DNA of 64,000 nucleotides from Ruminococcaceae bacterium YRB3002 (GCA_900099715.1 FMTG01000004.1:1-64000); one strand, 5' to 3'; shown: positions 42,016-50,923, numbered from the stretch's first letter. Numbers and translations: made by a program. The notes: generated by a model not told the origin, from the letters alone.

Positions 42016-43469
42016 TTTTCGGCCTCCTCTATCGCTCTTAATACGGCCTTGGCCTTATTGATGCATTCCTCGTATTCTTTCTCGGGAACTGAATCGTAAA
42101 CGATCCCTGCACCGCTCCTGATGAATACCTTGTCACCCTTCTTGTACGCCAGTCTGATGGCAATGCACGTATCGAGATTGCCTGTAAAATCTATATAGCC
42201 AATTGCACCGCCATAGATGCCTCTCTTGTTGTTCTCGAGGTCATTTATAAGCTGGCATGCTCTTATCTTGGGAGCTCCCGACAGAGTTCCTGCAGGAAGT
42301 ATGGAATCCACCGCATCGAAAGCATCGAATCCGTCCCGGATCTCACCTCTCACCGTTGAACCTATATGCATAACGTGTGAGAATCTCTCGATCGAGTGGA
42401 GCTTCTCCACTTCTACTGTTCCGTATTTGCTTATCTTGCCGATATCGTTACGTCCGAGATCTACCAGCATGTTATGCTCGGCCAGCTCTTTCGCGTCGGA
42501 GAGGAGTTCCTGCTCAAGCTTCCTGTCTTCCTCGTCAGTCTTGCCTCTGGGTCTTGTTCCCGCCAGAGGGAAAGTATAGAGCACACCGTCCGTCAGCTTC
42601 ACAAGAGTCTCCGGGGAAGCTCCTGCCACTTCCACATCGGTGCCGGAGAAATAGAACATATAAGGTGAAGGATTGAGAGTGCGGAGTGCCCTGTAAACAT
42701 TGAGAAGGCTTCCTTCATAATCACCCTCGAGGCGGTTGCTCAGCACGATCTGGAAGATATCGCCTTCTTTGATATGATACTTTGCTTTCTCCACCATATT
42801 GCAGAATTCAGTACGGCCAAAGAGCGGCTTCAGATCGGAAGTAAGTCTGCCGGTCTCGGTCTCATCGTAAGATCCGTGCCTGATCAGTTCGGAAAGCTCC
42901 TCAAGATCCTTCTGTGCACGAGCATACTCACTGTCGATATTATCAAGTTTGATATTGGCAATGAGGACTATCTTCTGTCTCATATTATCGAAAGCAATGA
43001 CCTTATCGAACAGCATCAGATCACAGTCCTTAAAATGCTCGTTATCCTTCGCATCCAGCCTAAGTGAAGGCTCGGCATATTTGATGTAATCGTATGAGAA
43101 ATAACCGACAAGTCCGCCTGTGAAAGTAGGCAGATAATCGAATCTCGGGCTCCTGTATTCAGCCATTATCTCCCTGAGATATTTTCCGGGTTCGTTTGTT
43201 CTGATGATCCTCCTGTCGATCTTCAGTTCACCGTTAAAACATGTGATCTCAGATTTGGGATCGAATCCGAGGAAAGTATATCTTCCCCACTTCTTGCTGT
43301 CCTCCACTGACTCGAGCATATACGCATGCGTTGAGTTTGCCTTGAGGATCCTGAGAACTTCGATAGGCGTCTTGACATCTGACAGGATCTCGCAGGATAC
43401 CGGACATACCTTATAGATGCCCTCTGCTGCGATCTTGCGGATCTCACTGACCTCAGGTCTCGTGATCAT
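42006..43469 (-). CDS. trpE: Anthranilate synthase component I
   Basis: 487 residues. Converts chorismate and ammonia to anthranilate. N-terminal regulatory part (HAYMLESVEDSKKWGRYTFLGFDP contains the LLES-type tryptophan-feedback element as MLES), then the chorismate-binding domain: FQIVLSNRLEGDY, GASPETLVKL, PLAGTRPRG, DLGRNDIGKIS, SILPAGTLSGAPKIRA and RSGAGIVYDSVPEKEYEE. First gene of the operon, behind a T-box, with AAGGAGG before the ATG. Confidence 0.97.
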   Translation of the reverse strand: MITRPEVSEIRKIAAEGIYKVCPVSCEILSDVKTPIEVLRILKANSTHAYMLESVEDSKKWGRYTFLGFDPKSEITCFNGELKIDRRIIRTNEPGKYLREIMAEYRSPRFDYLPTFTGGLVGYFSYDYIKYAEPSLRLDAKDNEHFKDCDLMLFDKVIAFDNMRQKIVLIANIKLDNIDSEYARAQKDLEELSELIRHGSYDETETGRLTSDLKPLFGRTEFCNMVEKAKYHIKEGDIFQIVLSNRLEGDYEGSLLNVYRALRTLNPSPYMFYFSGTDVEVAGASPETLVKLTDGVLYTFPLAGTRPRGKTDEEDRKLEQELLSDAKELAEHNMLVDLGRNDIGKISKYGTVEVEKLHSIERFSHVMHIGSTVRGEIRDGFDAFDAVDSILPAGTLSGAPKIRACQLINDLENNKRGIYGGAIGYIDFTGNLDTCIAIRLAYKKGDKVFIRSGAGIVYDSVPEKEYEECINKAKAVLRAIEEAEKCC

Positions 43470-43532
43470 GATTGCTTTCCTCCTTCTTTGTTTTGTATTG
43501 TACGGTTCAAGGCATCACTGCAAAAATGCAAT

Positions 43533-43569
43533 AAAAAAGTCCTCGAACAGATACTCTCTGTTCAAGGAC
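43533..43569 (-). terminator. T-box controlled terminator of the trp operon
   Basis: GTCCTCGAACAGA and TCTGTTCAAGGAC pair with one G·U/A·C irregularity, followed on the minus strand by TTTTTTATT. The upstream arm competes with the T-box antiterminator. Confidence 0.9.
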
Positions 43570-43859
43570 GAATTAACTTAAGATAATCCGCGGTGCCACC
43601 TTGATTCACGATGATTCGCGCCACTTTGCAGGATACAGTCATATCCCCCGCAACTTACGTATGCGTCACGTCACAGATACTCGTTATAACCGGTACGGTC
43701 TCCCTTTGACTGTGCCCTCGGCGGCCCATTATGATGAACTGGTTTCCGCCTGATTCTCAGCATCGCAGGCTCTCTGTGGGATCATATCCATCTTTACTTC
43801 CGCTTCAACGGTTTGTTAAAGATATTTGATTGTCAATAACGTTGGCTCCCGCCAGCGTT
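43533..43859 (-). promoter_or_regulatory. Tryptophan T-box riboswitch leader
   Basis: On the minus strand the conserved T-box core AAGGTGGCACCGCGG lies at 43602-43588, about 20 bases before the terminator hairpin. The stem I part has the usual AGAGAGCC...GCTGAGA run (about 43782-43757), and AATGGGCC at about 43730 supplies a UGG triplet, the expected Trp specifier. Uncharged tRNA-Trp would bind and stabilise the antiterminator, turning on trpEGDCFBA when tryptophan is short. Specifier placement is by eye. Confidence 0.9.
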
Positions 43860-43865
43860 GGTGCA

Positions 43866-43894
43866 ATAATAAACCTCTAATTTTTGTGTGTCAA
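43866..43894 (-). promoter_or_regulatory. trp operon promoter
   Basis: On the minus strand TTGACA (43894-43889), exactly 17 bases, then TATTAT (43871-43866): a near-consensus sigma-A promoter. The start would be near 43859, giving a leader of about 390 bases. Confidence 0.85.
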
Positions 43895-43901
43895 GACAAA
43901 A

Positions 43902-44756
43902 TTATGTGATGTTCTCTTCATCTCCGGGATGACCAACAGTTTTGCGCCAGCTTACAATAACTGCAGCAACTATCACAGCGATCAGGATAATAGTTATAAA
44001 TCCCTGCTCTCCCGCAAAGTAAGGGACTCTTTCATCTGTTGACAGCGGCTGGAGATATATCTGATCCACATGGTTATGAACGGCATGAAGCATTATCGCA
44101 GGCCACACGCTGGCGGACACGCTTCTTGTCCAGCAGAATATCACTGTCATCAGCATAACACAGACAACGAAAGAGATCAGACCATATACCATATTTACGC
44201 TGGCCTGATAAGCACCTCCGATCATCATCGGGAAATGCCACAGCGCCCAGATGATACCATTGATAAGGCACGCCTTCACTCTGCCGAATTCCTTCTCGAG
44301 AAGAGGATAGGCGAATCCGCGCCAGCCGATCTCCTCGCCGGCAGCGCTCATTGCTGATGAAATGATGCCTGGGACAAAATACGCTGCGAGGATTATCGTC
44401 GCCATGGTATTGCTGTCTATCTTCATGCCTGATAAAAGATATTTTGCAACATCTGCAGGCTTGGCAAGAGGATCCTTAAGGATCAGCCATGTAATGGCGT
44501 AAGATATCGTCAGATAGATTAACGGTATGATCATCGCGATCAGGATGTACCTTATCTTAAACTTTCCTCCAAGGCCCAGGATCCTCTCACCCTTATACAT
44601 TTTTGAAGCAAGGATAATGGCTGTTATACCCGGCACCCACATTGCTATCAGAACAAAAAGAGTATCTTGGGTAATACAGCACAGTATCTCAAGAAGTGCG
44701 CTGAGCGGCAATGATACAGCATAGAAGATCAGCAGAGCTTTGCGGTTTTTGTTCAT
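43902..44756 (-). CDS. CPBP-family intramembrane metalloprotease
   Basis: 284 residues with about eight membrane helices. It has the CPBP/CAAX motifs: EEIGWRGFAYPLLEKEFG, NGIIWALWHFPMM and a later HAVHNH. Such proteases (Abi/Rce1-like) work inside the membrane, often in peptide processing or self-immunity. The frame is open to 44852 but GGAGG before ATG 44756 fixes the start. Transcribed divergently from the two-component operon; no bacteriocin genes are nearby. Confidence 0.9.
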   Translation of the reverse strand: MNKNRKALLIFYAVSLPLSALLEILCCITQDTLFVLIAMWVPGITAIILASKMYKGERILGLGGKFKIRYILIAMIIPLIYLTISYAITWLILKDPLAKPADVAKYLLSGMKIDSNTMATIILAAYFVPGIISSAMSAAGEEIGWRGFAYPLLEKEFGRVKACLINGIIWALWHFPMMIGGAYQASVNMVYGLISFVVCVMLMTVIFCWTRSVSASVWPAIMLHAVHNHVDQIYLQPLSTDERVPYFAGEQGFITIILIAVIVAAVIVSWRKTVGHPGDEENIT

Positions 44757-44820
44757 TTTTTCCTCCCCAAAGTATTGGTTTTCCCTGAGTTTATACCAAC
44801 GGCAATTATTAGTACAGTAT

Positions 44821-44858
44821 TTTACAACTTTGACACAACTAAGTGATAACATAATACT
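44821..44858 (+). promoter_or_regulatory. Promoter of the two-component operon with shared upstream motif
   Basis: TTGACA (44830-44835), 17 bases, AATACT (44853-44858). The -35 lies inside TTTACAACTTTGACACAACT. The 14 bases ACAACTTTGACACA occur again at 47656-47669 before the C39-peptidase gene, so this is likely the binding site of the operon's own response regulator (inference). Confidence 0.6.
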
Positions 44859-44887
44859 GATAATGTATGTTTGGGGGTGGCCAATTC

Positions 44888-45544
44888 ATGGTCAGTATTC
44901 TGATAATCGAGGATGATACTTCAATATCCAACCTGATAGTTTCAACGCTTGTACGCGAGGGCTACAAGTGTGATGCCGCGCTTGACGGCAGAACCGGTCT
45001 CGATCTGTACGAGAAAGGCAATTACGATCTTATCCTGCTCGATCTGATGCTTCCGGAGATCAGCGGCTATAACCTTCTTGAGATATTCCGTGAAGGTACG
45101 ACGCCTGTTATCGTAATATCTGCAATGAACCAGGTTCAGGACAGGATCAGAGGTCTTAAGATGGGGGCTGACGATTATCTGTCAAAGCCGTTCCAGATCG
45201 GCGAGCTTGTGGCCAGGGTCGAATCGGTACTCAGGCGCACCAACAAAGCATCACCGGTCATTACCATCGGTGACGTTACGGTAAATACAGACTCGCGTGC
45301 AGTGACCAAAGGAGGCATCCCGGTCGAACTTACAACAAAGGAATTTGATCTGCTGGTTCTCCTCATTCAGAACAAAAACGTCGCACTGAACAGATCATAT
45401 CTGTACGAATCTGTGTGGCATGACTGGTATAACGGCGATACCAGAACACTGGACAACCACATTCAGAGGCTCCGCAAGAAGCTGGACTGGGCTGACACTA
45501 TCGAGACAGTTTTCCGTATCGGGTACAGACTCAAGGTAAGATGA
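44888..45544 (+). CDS. OmpR-family response regulator
   Basis: 218 residues. Receiver domain with acidic pocket EDD (8-10), phospho-acceptor D52 in LLDLMLP and the conserved Lys in YLSKPF. C-terminal winged helix (ELTTKEFDLLVLLIQNKN, RTLDNHIQRLRKKL, FRIGYRLK). ATG 44888 has GGGGGTGG upstream; an ATG at 44867 is less well placed. Its stop overlaps the kinase gene by four bases. Confidence 0.94.
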   Translation: MVSILIIEDDTSISNLIVSTLVREGYKCDAALDGRTGLDLYEKGNYDLILLDLMLPEISGYNLLEIFREGTTPVIVISAMNQVQDRIRGLKMGADDYLSKPFQIGELVARVESVLRRTNKASPVITIGDVTVNTDSRAVTKGGIPVELTTKEFDLLVLLIQNKNVALNRSYLYESVWHDWYNGDTRTLDNHIQRLRKKLDWADTIETVFRIGYRLKVR

Positions 45545-46902
45545 AGATATTTACGAAGCTGTTTCTGAGCATACTGCTCATACTGACGGTCACGCTCTCC
45601 ATCGTGCATTACATCACGGTCAGTGAGAGCTTCGAGACAAGTCTTAACACTGAGATCGAAGCTGCTGTCAGACAGCATCAGATAATCATGTATGCCATAT
45701 CCACGGATCTTCAGACAGCTTCATCGTTATCCGACATCGACGAGGACCGGCTTGATTCCATAATCAAGCTCGTCGAGAACAAATTCTCCACTGTTGTCAT
45801 CAAGAAAGAATACTCGGACAAGTTCAATCCTAACGAGGGCAATCTCCGGTACTGGATAGACGATAAACAGGATGCGGTCATACTCCGTCTCGAAAGCGTT
45901 CTCTCCACTTCCGTAGGTATCTATATCATCGAGACCAGATCCAACATCAGCCAGGTATATGACAATTCTCATCAGATGTCACAAAGATACCGCAACACTT
46001 TTCTCGTTGCTGAGATCGCGGGGACACTCTTTGCGGCGATCCTCGCCGTGTCCGTAACCGCGCCCATACGCAAGCTCACAAGAGCCTCAAGGGAAATGGC
46101 TGCCGGCAATTATGATGTCATCATTCCAGATAGGCGCAGCGATGAACTTGGTGAACTGTCCAGAAGCTTCAGGGTAATGAAACAGTCGGTTACAGATACC
46201 ATGGACCAGCTGGAGCTGGCATCCAAGCAGAAAGATGATTTTGTCGGGAATTTCGCGCATGAACTGAAGACCCCGATGACCAGCATAATCGGATATGCGG
46301 ATACGATCTATTCCGGCGATCTGACTGAAGAGGAAATGAGGGAGGCCGCCAAATATATCCTCAATGAAGGACTACGCCTTGAGTCCCTTTCCTTCAAGCT
46401 CCTTGAACTGATCACCATCAAAGACAACAAGTTCGTTATGGAAGATACGAGCACATATATTTTCTGGGAAGATACACAGCAGACGGTAATGCCGGCAGCA
46501 GCAAAAAAAGGCGTGAAAGTTACATTCGCATGTGAGACGGCTTATATAAGGATCGAATATGATCTGTTCAAGACGATGGTAATGAACCTGATCGACAATG
46601 CCTTCAAATCAGGAGGAACTCAGGTTGATGTGACGGGAATGGCAACACCGGAAGGATACCGGATCACCATTACAGACAACGGACGCGGAATACCTCCTGA
46701 GGAACTGTCCAGGATCACTGAAGCGTTCTATATGATAGACAAGGCAAGATCCCGTAAGGAACATGGTGCAGGTCTGGGTCTCGCATTATGCGAACGCGTG
46801 GCAAGACTTCACGGAACGAAGCTTGAATTTAAGAGCAAGGTTGGAGAAGGCACCAGCGTATCATTTGTCATGCAGATATGTGAGGAGGTGGATGAAGAAT
46901 GA
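45541..46902 (+). CDS. Sensor histidine kinase
   Basis: 453 residues: N-terminal membrane helix, an extracellular sensor of about 125 residues, a second helix (TFLVAEIAGTLFAAILAVSV), a HAMP linker, the phospho-acceptor H-box NFAHELKTPMTSIIGYAD, and an HATPase domain with N-box NLIDNAFKSG, DNGRGIP and GAGLGLALCE. Partner of the preceding regulator; the signal is unknown. Confidence 0.94.
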   Translation: MKIFTKLFLSILLILTVTLSIVHYITVSESFETSLNTEIEAAVRQHQIIMYAISTDLQTASSLSDIDEDRLDSIIKLVENKFSTVVIKKEYSDKFNPNEGNLRYWIDDKQDAVILRLESVLSTSVGIYIIETRSNISQVYDNSHQMSQRYRNTFLVAEIAGTLFAAILAVSVTAPIRKLTRASREMAAGNYDVIIPDRRSDELGELSRSFRVMKQSVTDTMDQLELASKQKDDFVGNFAHELKTPMTSIIGYADTIYSGDLTEEEMREAAKYILNEGLRLESLSFKLLELITIKDNKFVMEDTSTYIFWEDTQQTVMPAAAKKGVKVTFACETAYIRIEYDLFKTMVMNLIDNAFKSGGTQVDVTGMATPEGYRITITDNGRGIPPEELSRITEAFYMIDKARSRKEHGAGLGLALCERVARLHGTKLEFKSKVGEGTSVSFVMQICEEVDEE

Positions 46903-47651
46903 AAGGACTTCTGAAGAGTGCTCTCGTCTTTTTATCCGCGGCCATAATACTTCTCGCAGGCATATTCCTCCCGAGTCTTATACTCGAGCGGGTCATGAAC
47001 AGCAAGATCGATGATGTCAAATATATAGAGGCTGATGAGATCAAACCCTACGATGACGAGTTCTTCAAGCTGAGAAAGATCCTCTCAGAGCTCAGGAACT
47101 CAACGGGTACTGTCTATGGAGCTAATGTCTCCGAGGATATCGGTATTGCTACTGACATGTCTTCTGTCGTGATCACATATGAGGATGCACCTGTCGATTA
47201 TCAGAACAGATACAATGTAGGTCTCGCACAGTTCCTCAAACTCGTAAACAAATGGGAACCCGGCTATTATGATGACCTTCTGCCCCACAATCTGACATAC
47301 AGGGCGATAATGGTAGTTCAGGACTATACTCTCGGGATCGCGGAATATGTGAATGATTCGTATAACAGAAGTGGAAGAGTTGTTTTCGATACGTCGACAG
47401 GACTTCCTGTATCATTTGAATTCACTATTCCGTATGCAAATCCTATACGTCTTGACAACCTGTGGAAATCATATGTAAAAGTATTTGCCGATGAAGTGGG
47501 CATGGATTTTGAACTGAGATCCTTCATATCCGACGACGTTTACGGGTATATCAGTCACAGGCAGGCATTCAACCGCGATGAGTCTGCCATCCTGACAAAC
47601 GATACGCTTTTTGAGGATGAGCATTTCATCATTCATTTTTACCTCGAATAG
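46899..47651 (+). CDS. Exported protein of the two-component operon, unknown function
   Basis: 250 residues. N-terminal membrane anchor or signal (GLLKSALVFLSAAIILLAGIF) then an extracellular domain with no family that I recognise. It overlaps the kinase stop by four bases (ATGA), so the three genes form one operon. By analogy with other three-gene systems it may tune the kinase from outside the membrane; this is inference. Confidence 0.78.
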   Translation: MKGLLKSALVFLSAAIILLAGIFLPSLILERVMNSKIDDVKYIEADEIKPYDDEFFKLRKILSELRNSTGTVYGANVSEDIGIATDMSSVVITYEDAPVDYQNRYNVGLAQFLKLVNKWEPGYYDDLLPHNLTYRAIMVVQDYTLGIAEYVNDSYNRSGRVVFDTSTGLPVSFEFTIPYANPIRLDNLWKSYVKVFADEVGMDFELRSFISDDVYGYISHRQAFNRDESAILTNDTLFEDEHFIIHFYLE

Positions 47652-47652
47652 T

Positions 47653-47672
47653 TGACAACTTTGACACATCTT
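47653..47672 (+). promoter_or_regulatory. Second copy of the regulator motif, before the C39-peptidase gene
   Basis: TTGACAACTTTGACACAT contains the same 14 bases as 44824-44837 and has a third TTGAC 15 bases further on. A TAGAAT -10 candidate lies at 47701-47706 but with poor spacing, which would suit an activator-dependent promoter. Confidence 0.5.
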
Positions 47673-47740
47673 CTTGACGTCTATCAGACACCGCCCCTGT
47701 AGAATGGCATTAACACGAACAGGAAAGAGGTGTGTAGAAA

Positions 47741-48697
47741 ATGACTTACGAGAATAAGGTGATGTCCTATATGGTAACAGCAGGCATATCAATGGTACTG
47801 GTAACTTCTGTGGTACTGATAGCCGTAAGCTGCAAGACAAAGGACAATGATGACGCGGTCGTGCCGACAACGACTCCCACCACGATCAATGTCATCAGCA
47901 ATGATACGGGAATAAGCACTTCGGAGACTGACATATCCTCCCCCACCACCGTCTCTTCTGAGACGACAGCTCCAAGTGCCGCGATAGATCTGACAAGCGA
48001 GGCTTCGGGCTCCGCAATTCCGCTCCTTATGCAGAACGATCCGAGATGGGCTGACCAGTCCTATGCAGGATCCACGATAGGTGAAGCGGGTTGCGGACCC
48101 ACCTGCCTTGCGATGGCAGCATTATATCTTACGGGAAACGGTTCACTGAGCCCTGCATACATAGCAGATTATGCGGAGAACAACGGGTATTCCACGTCCG
48201 GTGACGGTTCACAATGGACACTTCTGACAGAAGGTGCTTCTGCTTTGGGAATGTCCTCCGCAGAACTGCCCAAAGAGAAGACGGTTGTTGAGCGCCTTGT
48301 CAAGGCAGGGGTTCCCGTTATCTGCGCCATGGGTCCCGGCGACTTCACTCTGGAAGGTCACTATATAGTCCTTACCGGCGTTGAGGAAGGCAAATTCAAG
48401 GTTGCAGATCCCAAAAACTCCGATAACTCCTCAAAAACATGGAGCTGGGATCAGCTGTCAGGACAGATAAAGAATGCCTGGGGGCTGTGGGGCCAGAAAC
48501 TGTCTGCTGTTACATACACTGTAACTGAATCCGGCATCAACGTAAGAGATGATTCATCGATCAGCGGCAACGTAAAGTACCGTGCCGCATCCGACAAACA
48601 GTTTACAATAGACAAGCTCGCCAACGGAGGCGGATATATCTGGGGTCACATGAATGACGGTTACTGGATATGCATGTCTTATGTAAAAAAAGCGTAA
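47741..48697 (+). CDS. C39-family peptidase lipoprotein with SH3 domain
   Basis: 318 residues. N-terminal signal with a lipobox-like IAVSC, a Ser/Thr linker, a C39_2 papain-like peptidase domain (PLLMQNDPRWADQSY, nucleophile Cys in GEAGCGPTCLAMAA, His in LEGHYIVLTG, VADPKNSD), and a C-terminal bacterial SH3 domain (SGINVRDDSSISG, GYWICMSYVKKA) likely to bind the cell wall. Extracellular. It follows the two-component operon and shares its upstream motif, so it may be a target of that system. Confidence 0.87.
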   Translation: MTYENKVMSYMVTAGISMVLVTSVVLIAVSCKTKDNDDAVVPTTTPTTINVISNDTGISTSETDISSPTTVSSETTAPSAAIDLTSEASGSAIPLLMQNDPRWADQSYAGSTIGEAGCGPTCLAMAALYLTGNGSLSPAYIADYAENNGYSTSGDGSQWTLLTEGASALGMSSAELPKEKTVVERLVKAGVPVICAMGPGDFTLEGHYIVLTGVEEGKFKVADPKNSDNSSKTWSWDQLSGQIKNAWGLWGQKLSAVTYTVTESGINVRDDSSISGNVKYRAASDKQFTIDKLANGGGYIWGHMNDGYWICMSYVKKA

Positions 48698-48760
48698 GGG
48701 GATCTTCACCATAACCCATAGAATACATTATCCAAACACTCCATAGGATCACCCTTCAAT

Positions 48761-48793
48761 AAAGCCCGTCTGAGTTTTGCTTTGACGGGCTTT
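48761..48793 (+). terminator. Terminator after the C39-peptidase gene
   Basis: AAAGCCCGTC and GACGGGCTTT, perfect 10-bp arms with a 13-base loop, then AACATTTCT. Confidence 0.85.
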
Positions 48794-48862
48794 AACATTT
48801 CTATACAAAACGTTCATCATTACGTAACACATTCATCAGGATGCGGTGTTATACTTAGGTCA

Positions 48863-48891
48863 GTTAAGTTAAATATATCCACTGACTTAAC
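48863..48891. repeat. Inverted repeat upstream of the small peptide/RNA
   Basis: GTTAAGT and ACTTAAC, 7-bp arms 15 bases apart, 34 bases before the 20-codon frame. Possible operator or leader stem. Confidence 0.4.
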
Positions 48892-48924
48892 AACGAATTT
48901 GGAAAGAGTTAGGAGGTGAGTCCA

Positions 48925-48987
48925 ATGGGAAGTGAAGAGTCACAGATCCTTCTGTCGGATTCATCTTTTCCGCACATCTCTTTTTAA
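48925..48987 (+). CDS. 20-codon peptide with strong ribosome-binding site
   Basis: ATG 48925 is preceded at ideal distance by AGGAGGTGAG, one of the best Shine-Dalgarno sites in the window. It reads MGSEESQILLSDSSFPHISF and stops. Around it are an ACAGA-TCCT-TCTGT hairpin, a longer TCATCTTT/AAAGATGA-type stem joining about 48960-48972 to 49012-49024, and a terminator at 49058-49091. So this looks like a leader peptide or a dual-function small RNA of about 200 bases. No homology is claimed. Confidence 0.45.
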   Translation: MGSEESQILLSDSSFPHISF

Positions 48988-49057
48988 GGTTTTATTTTCT
49001 ACACATCTGGCGGAAAGATGATAAAGGCACAGGATAAGTGTTATAATCGAATAACAG

Positions 49058-49091
49058 GGCTGTTGTAAAGTAAACTTTGCAGCAGCCTTTT
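49058..49091 (+). terminator. Terminator ending the small transcript
   Basis: GGCTGTTGTAAAG (49058-49070) pairs with CTTTGCAGCAGCC (49075-49087) using two G·U pairs and a TAAA loop, then TTTT. Confidence 0.8.
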
Positions 49092-49127
49092 AGTATGTCA
49101 AATATCGATTTTTAGAACTTTGACATA
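49092..49127. repeat. Inverted repeat GTATGTCAAA/TTTGACATAC
   Basis: Perfect 10-bp arms 16 bases apart, just after the small-RNA terminator. The right arm contains AACTTTGACA, ten bases shared with the two-component regulator motif at 44826 and 47658, so it may be a further binding site. Confidence 0.45.
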
Positions 49128-49194
49128 CAACAGCAGATTCGGCAGGGAAATGCGAAGCGAGGAAGGACAATTCTGTTCTTCCGAGTCCTACACG

Positions 49195-49260
49195 CATGAA
49201 CTATGGACCTTTATTTGAATAATCTTGATATGGGTCGATCAGCATGGACCCAAATCCAAA
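49195..49260 (+). repeat. Non-coding direct repeat, copy A
   Basis: About 66 bases that match copy B (49435-49500) at 58 positions. Each copy begins CATGAAC and contains a dyad of the type TGGGTC...GGACCCA. They are exactly 240 bases apart. The interval between them is AT-rich and shows no gene. Confidence 0.7.
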
Positions 49261-49434
49261 TAAATGCAGAATAGGTCCATTATGTTCGACTCATTTTGCA
49301 ATAATTATAATTAGGGTCCACAAAACATCTCGATATAGCCCGCCTAAATGTATTGCGCAATCAGCAACATTTCCGCCAATATCACAATTTTGTTTATAAT
49401 TACAAATATTTGCCACCATCATGCTTATACACCT

Positions 49435-49500
49435 CATGAACGATGGACCTATATTTGAATATTCTTGATATGAGTCCATCAGCATGGACCCATATCTCAA
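49435..49500 (+). repeat. Non-coding direct repeat, copy B
   Basis: Second copy of the 49195-49260 repeat, about 88% identical. It lies about 90 bases from the MATE gene end. Role unknown; may be a miniature mobile or structural repeat. Confidence 0.7.
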
Positions 49501-49560
49501 TAATTGTGAAATGGGTATACTGCACCGCAGTAAAGCATACCCATACATACAACAGCCGCA

Positions 49561-49600
49561 AAAATGTGACAGTGGGGACAGTCCCCATTGTCACATTTTT
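49561..49600. terminator. Bidirectional terminator overlapping the MATE gene end
   Basis: AATGTGACAgTGGGGAC pairs with GTCCCCAtTGTCACATT around one base, with A/T-runs on both sides. The MATE stop codon lies within the right arm, so the last codons are part of the stem. Confidence 0.85.
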
Positions 49601-50922
49601 TTCCTCAATTTCAGAAAATAATAACCATATCCGAAGACTGTCTGAGCGATCCATCCGATAGCACAAGCCCATGCCTCGCATACAATACCATACTGTGGCA
49701 CCCAGAGCCACACAAGCACGGCTCGGATCGTTATCTGGAGAACAGTAGAGATAAGCGCGATGTGCATCTTGGACGAGCCGCGGAGAAATCCCTGATTGGC
49801 GTTGACTATACAAGCGAGAAGGAATATCCATGATTTGACCGACAGATAGGACACACCCATATTTATCATCAGGTCTGCACCATCCGGAGTGAGGAATGTC
49901 ACCAATGGTGTCTTGAACAACTGAACGACAGTAAAGATGACCGGAAAATAACATAGCGCTGCTATCAGTCCCCACTTCATTGTCTTTCTGACTCTGACAG
50001 GGTCGTTGTGTCCCCTGTTCTGAGCCACGCAGGTCATGATTCCGCTGCCGATGCTCTGTGCAGGAATACATGCGAAATCATCGATCCTGCAAACCGCATT
50101 GAATGCACCGATCACCGTAACTCCGCAGGAATTGATAGTACTCTGGATAAAGATCTTGCCGACAGGCTGCGCAGCCTGCTGAAGCGCTGTGATCAGTCCC
50201 AGTCTGGAAGTCTCTCCAAGAAGGGATCTGTCAACAACAAAGTCACCTTTGCGGAGTCTGAGCAGGCCGACTTTTGCATATATGTATATCACACATCCTG
50301 CTGCCGCCACAGCCTGTGATATCACGGTAGCGATCCCGGCGCCGGCAGAGCCCATGTTCAGTTTTGCCACGAACAGAAGATCCAGCGCAATATTAAGGCT
50401 GCATGACACTCCGAGAAAAACAACCGGCATAAACGAATTGCCGATGCCCCTCAGCGAATGGGACATAATGTTATACTGGAATGTAAACAGGAATCCCACG
50501 AACATGATCCTGAGATATGTAAGAGATTCTTCCAGAACAGCTTCAGGTGTTTTTATGAGAATGAGGATCTCCCGCGCAAACAGAAATCCCAGAATGAACA
50601 CAACAAGAGAGAAAGCCGTTCCTGCGATTACGGCGGTTGAGAATTCTCTTTTGAGACGTCCGTATTCCTCCGCGCCATAGAGCCTGGAGATGATTATCGA
50701 CGCACCCATTCCGATGCCGGATGCCCCCAGGACCATGAGAGTCATGATCGGGCCAGCTGTGCTTACAGCAGCAAGCGAATCCTCTCCCAGGAATTTACTG
50801 ATTATTATGGCATCTGCCATATTGTAGGTAAGCTGCAGGTAGTTGCCGAGTATCATCGGGATTGCATATACGATAATATGCATAAATATATTTCCCTTAG
50901 TCATGTCCCGACTTGATGCCAT
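49591..50922 (-). CDS. MATE-family exporter
   Basis: About 443 residues with 12 predicted membrane helices: two MATE repeats beginning IPMILGNYLQLTYNMADAII and ITALQQAAQPVGKIFIQS, with SAGPIM/ASGIGMGASIIISR features. It exports drugs or metabolites using Na+ or H+. The start is uncertain: ATG 50922 overlaps the DUF815 gene junction (TAGTATGG) and ATG 50904 is the alternative. The frame upstream of that lies inside the neighbouring gene. Probably co-transcribed with the DUF815 ATPase. Confidence 0.9.
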   Translation of the reverse strand: MASSRDMTKGNIFMHIIVYAIPMILGNYLQLTYNMADAIIISKFLGEDSLAAVSTAGPIMTLMVLGASGIGMGASIIISRLYGAEEYGRLKREFSTAVIAGTAFSLVVFILGFLFAREILILIKTPEAVLEESLTYLRIMFVGFLFTFQYNIMSHSLRGIGNSFMPVVFLGVSCSLNIALDLLFVAKLNMGSAGAGIATVISQAVAAAGCVIYIYAKVGLLRLRKGDFVVDRSLLGETSRLGLITALQQAAQPVGKIFIQSTINSCGVTVIGAFNAVCRIDDFACIPAQSIGSGIMTCVAQNRGHNDPVRVRKTMKWGLIAALCYFPVIFTVVQLFKTPLVTFLTPDGADLMINMGVSYLSVKSWIFLLACIVNANQGFLRGSSKMHIALISTVLQITIRAVLVWLWVPQYGIVCEAWACAIGWIAQTVFGYGYYFLKLRKKM

Positions 50923-50923
50923 A

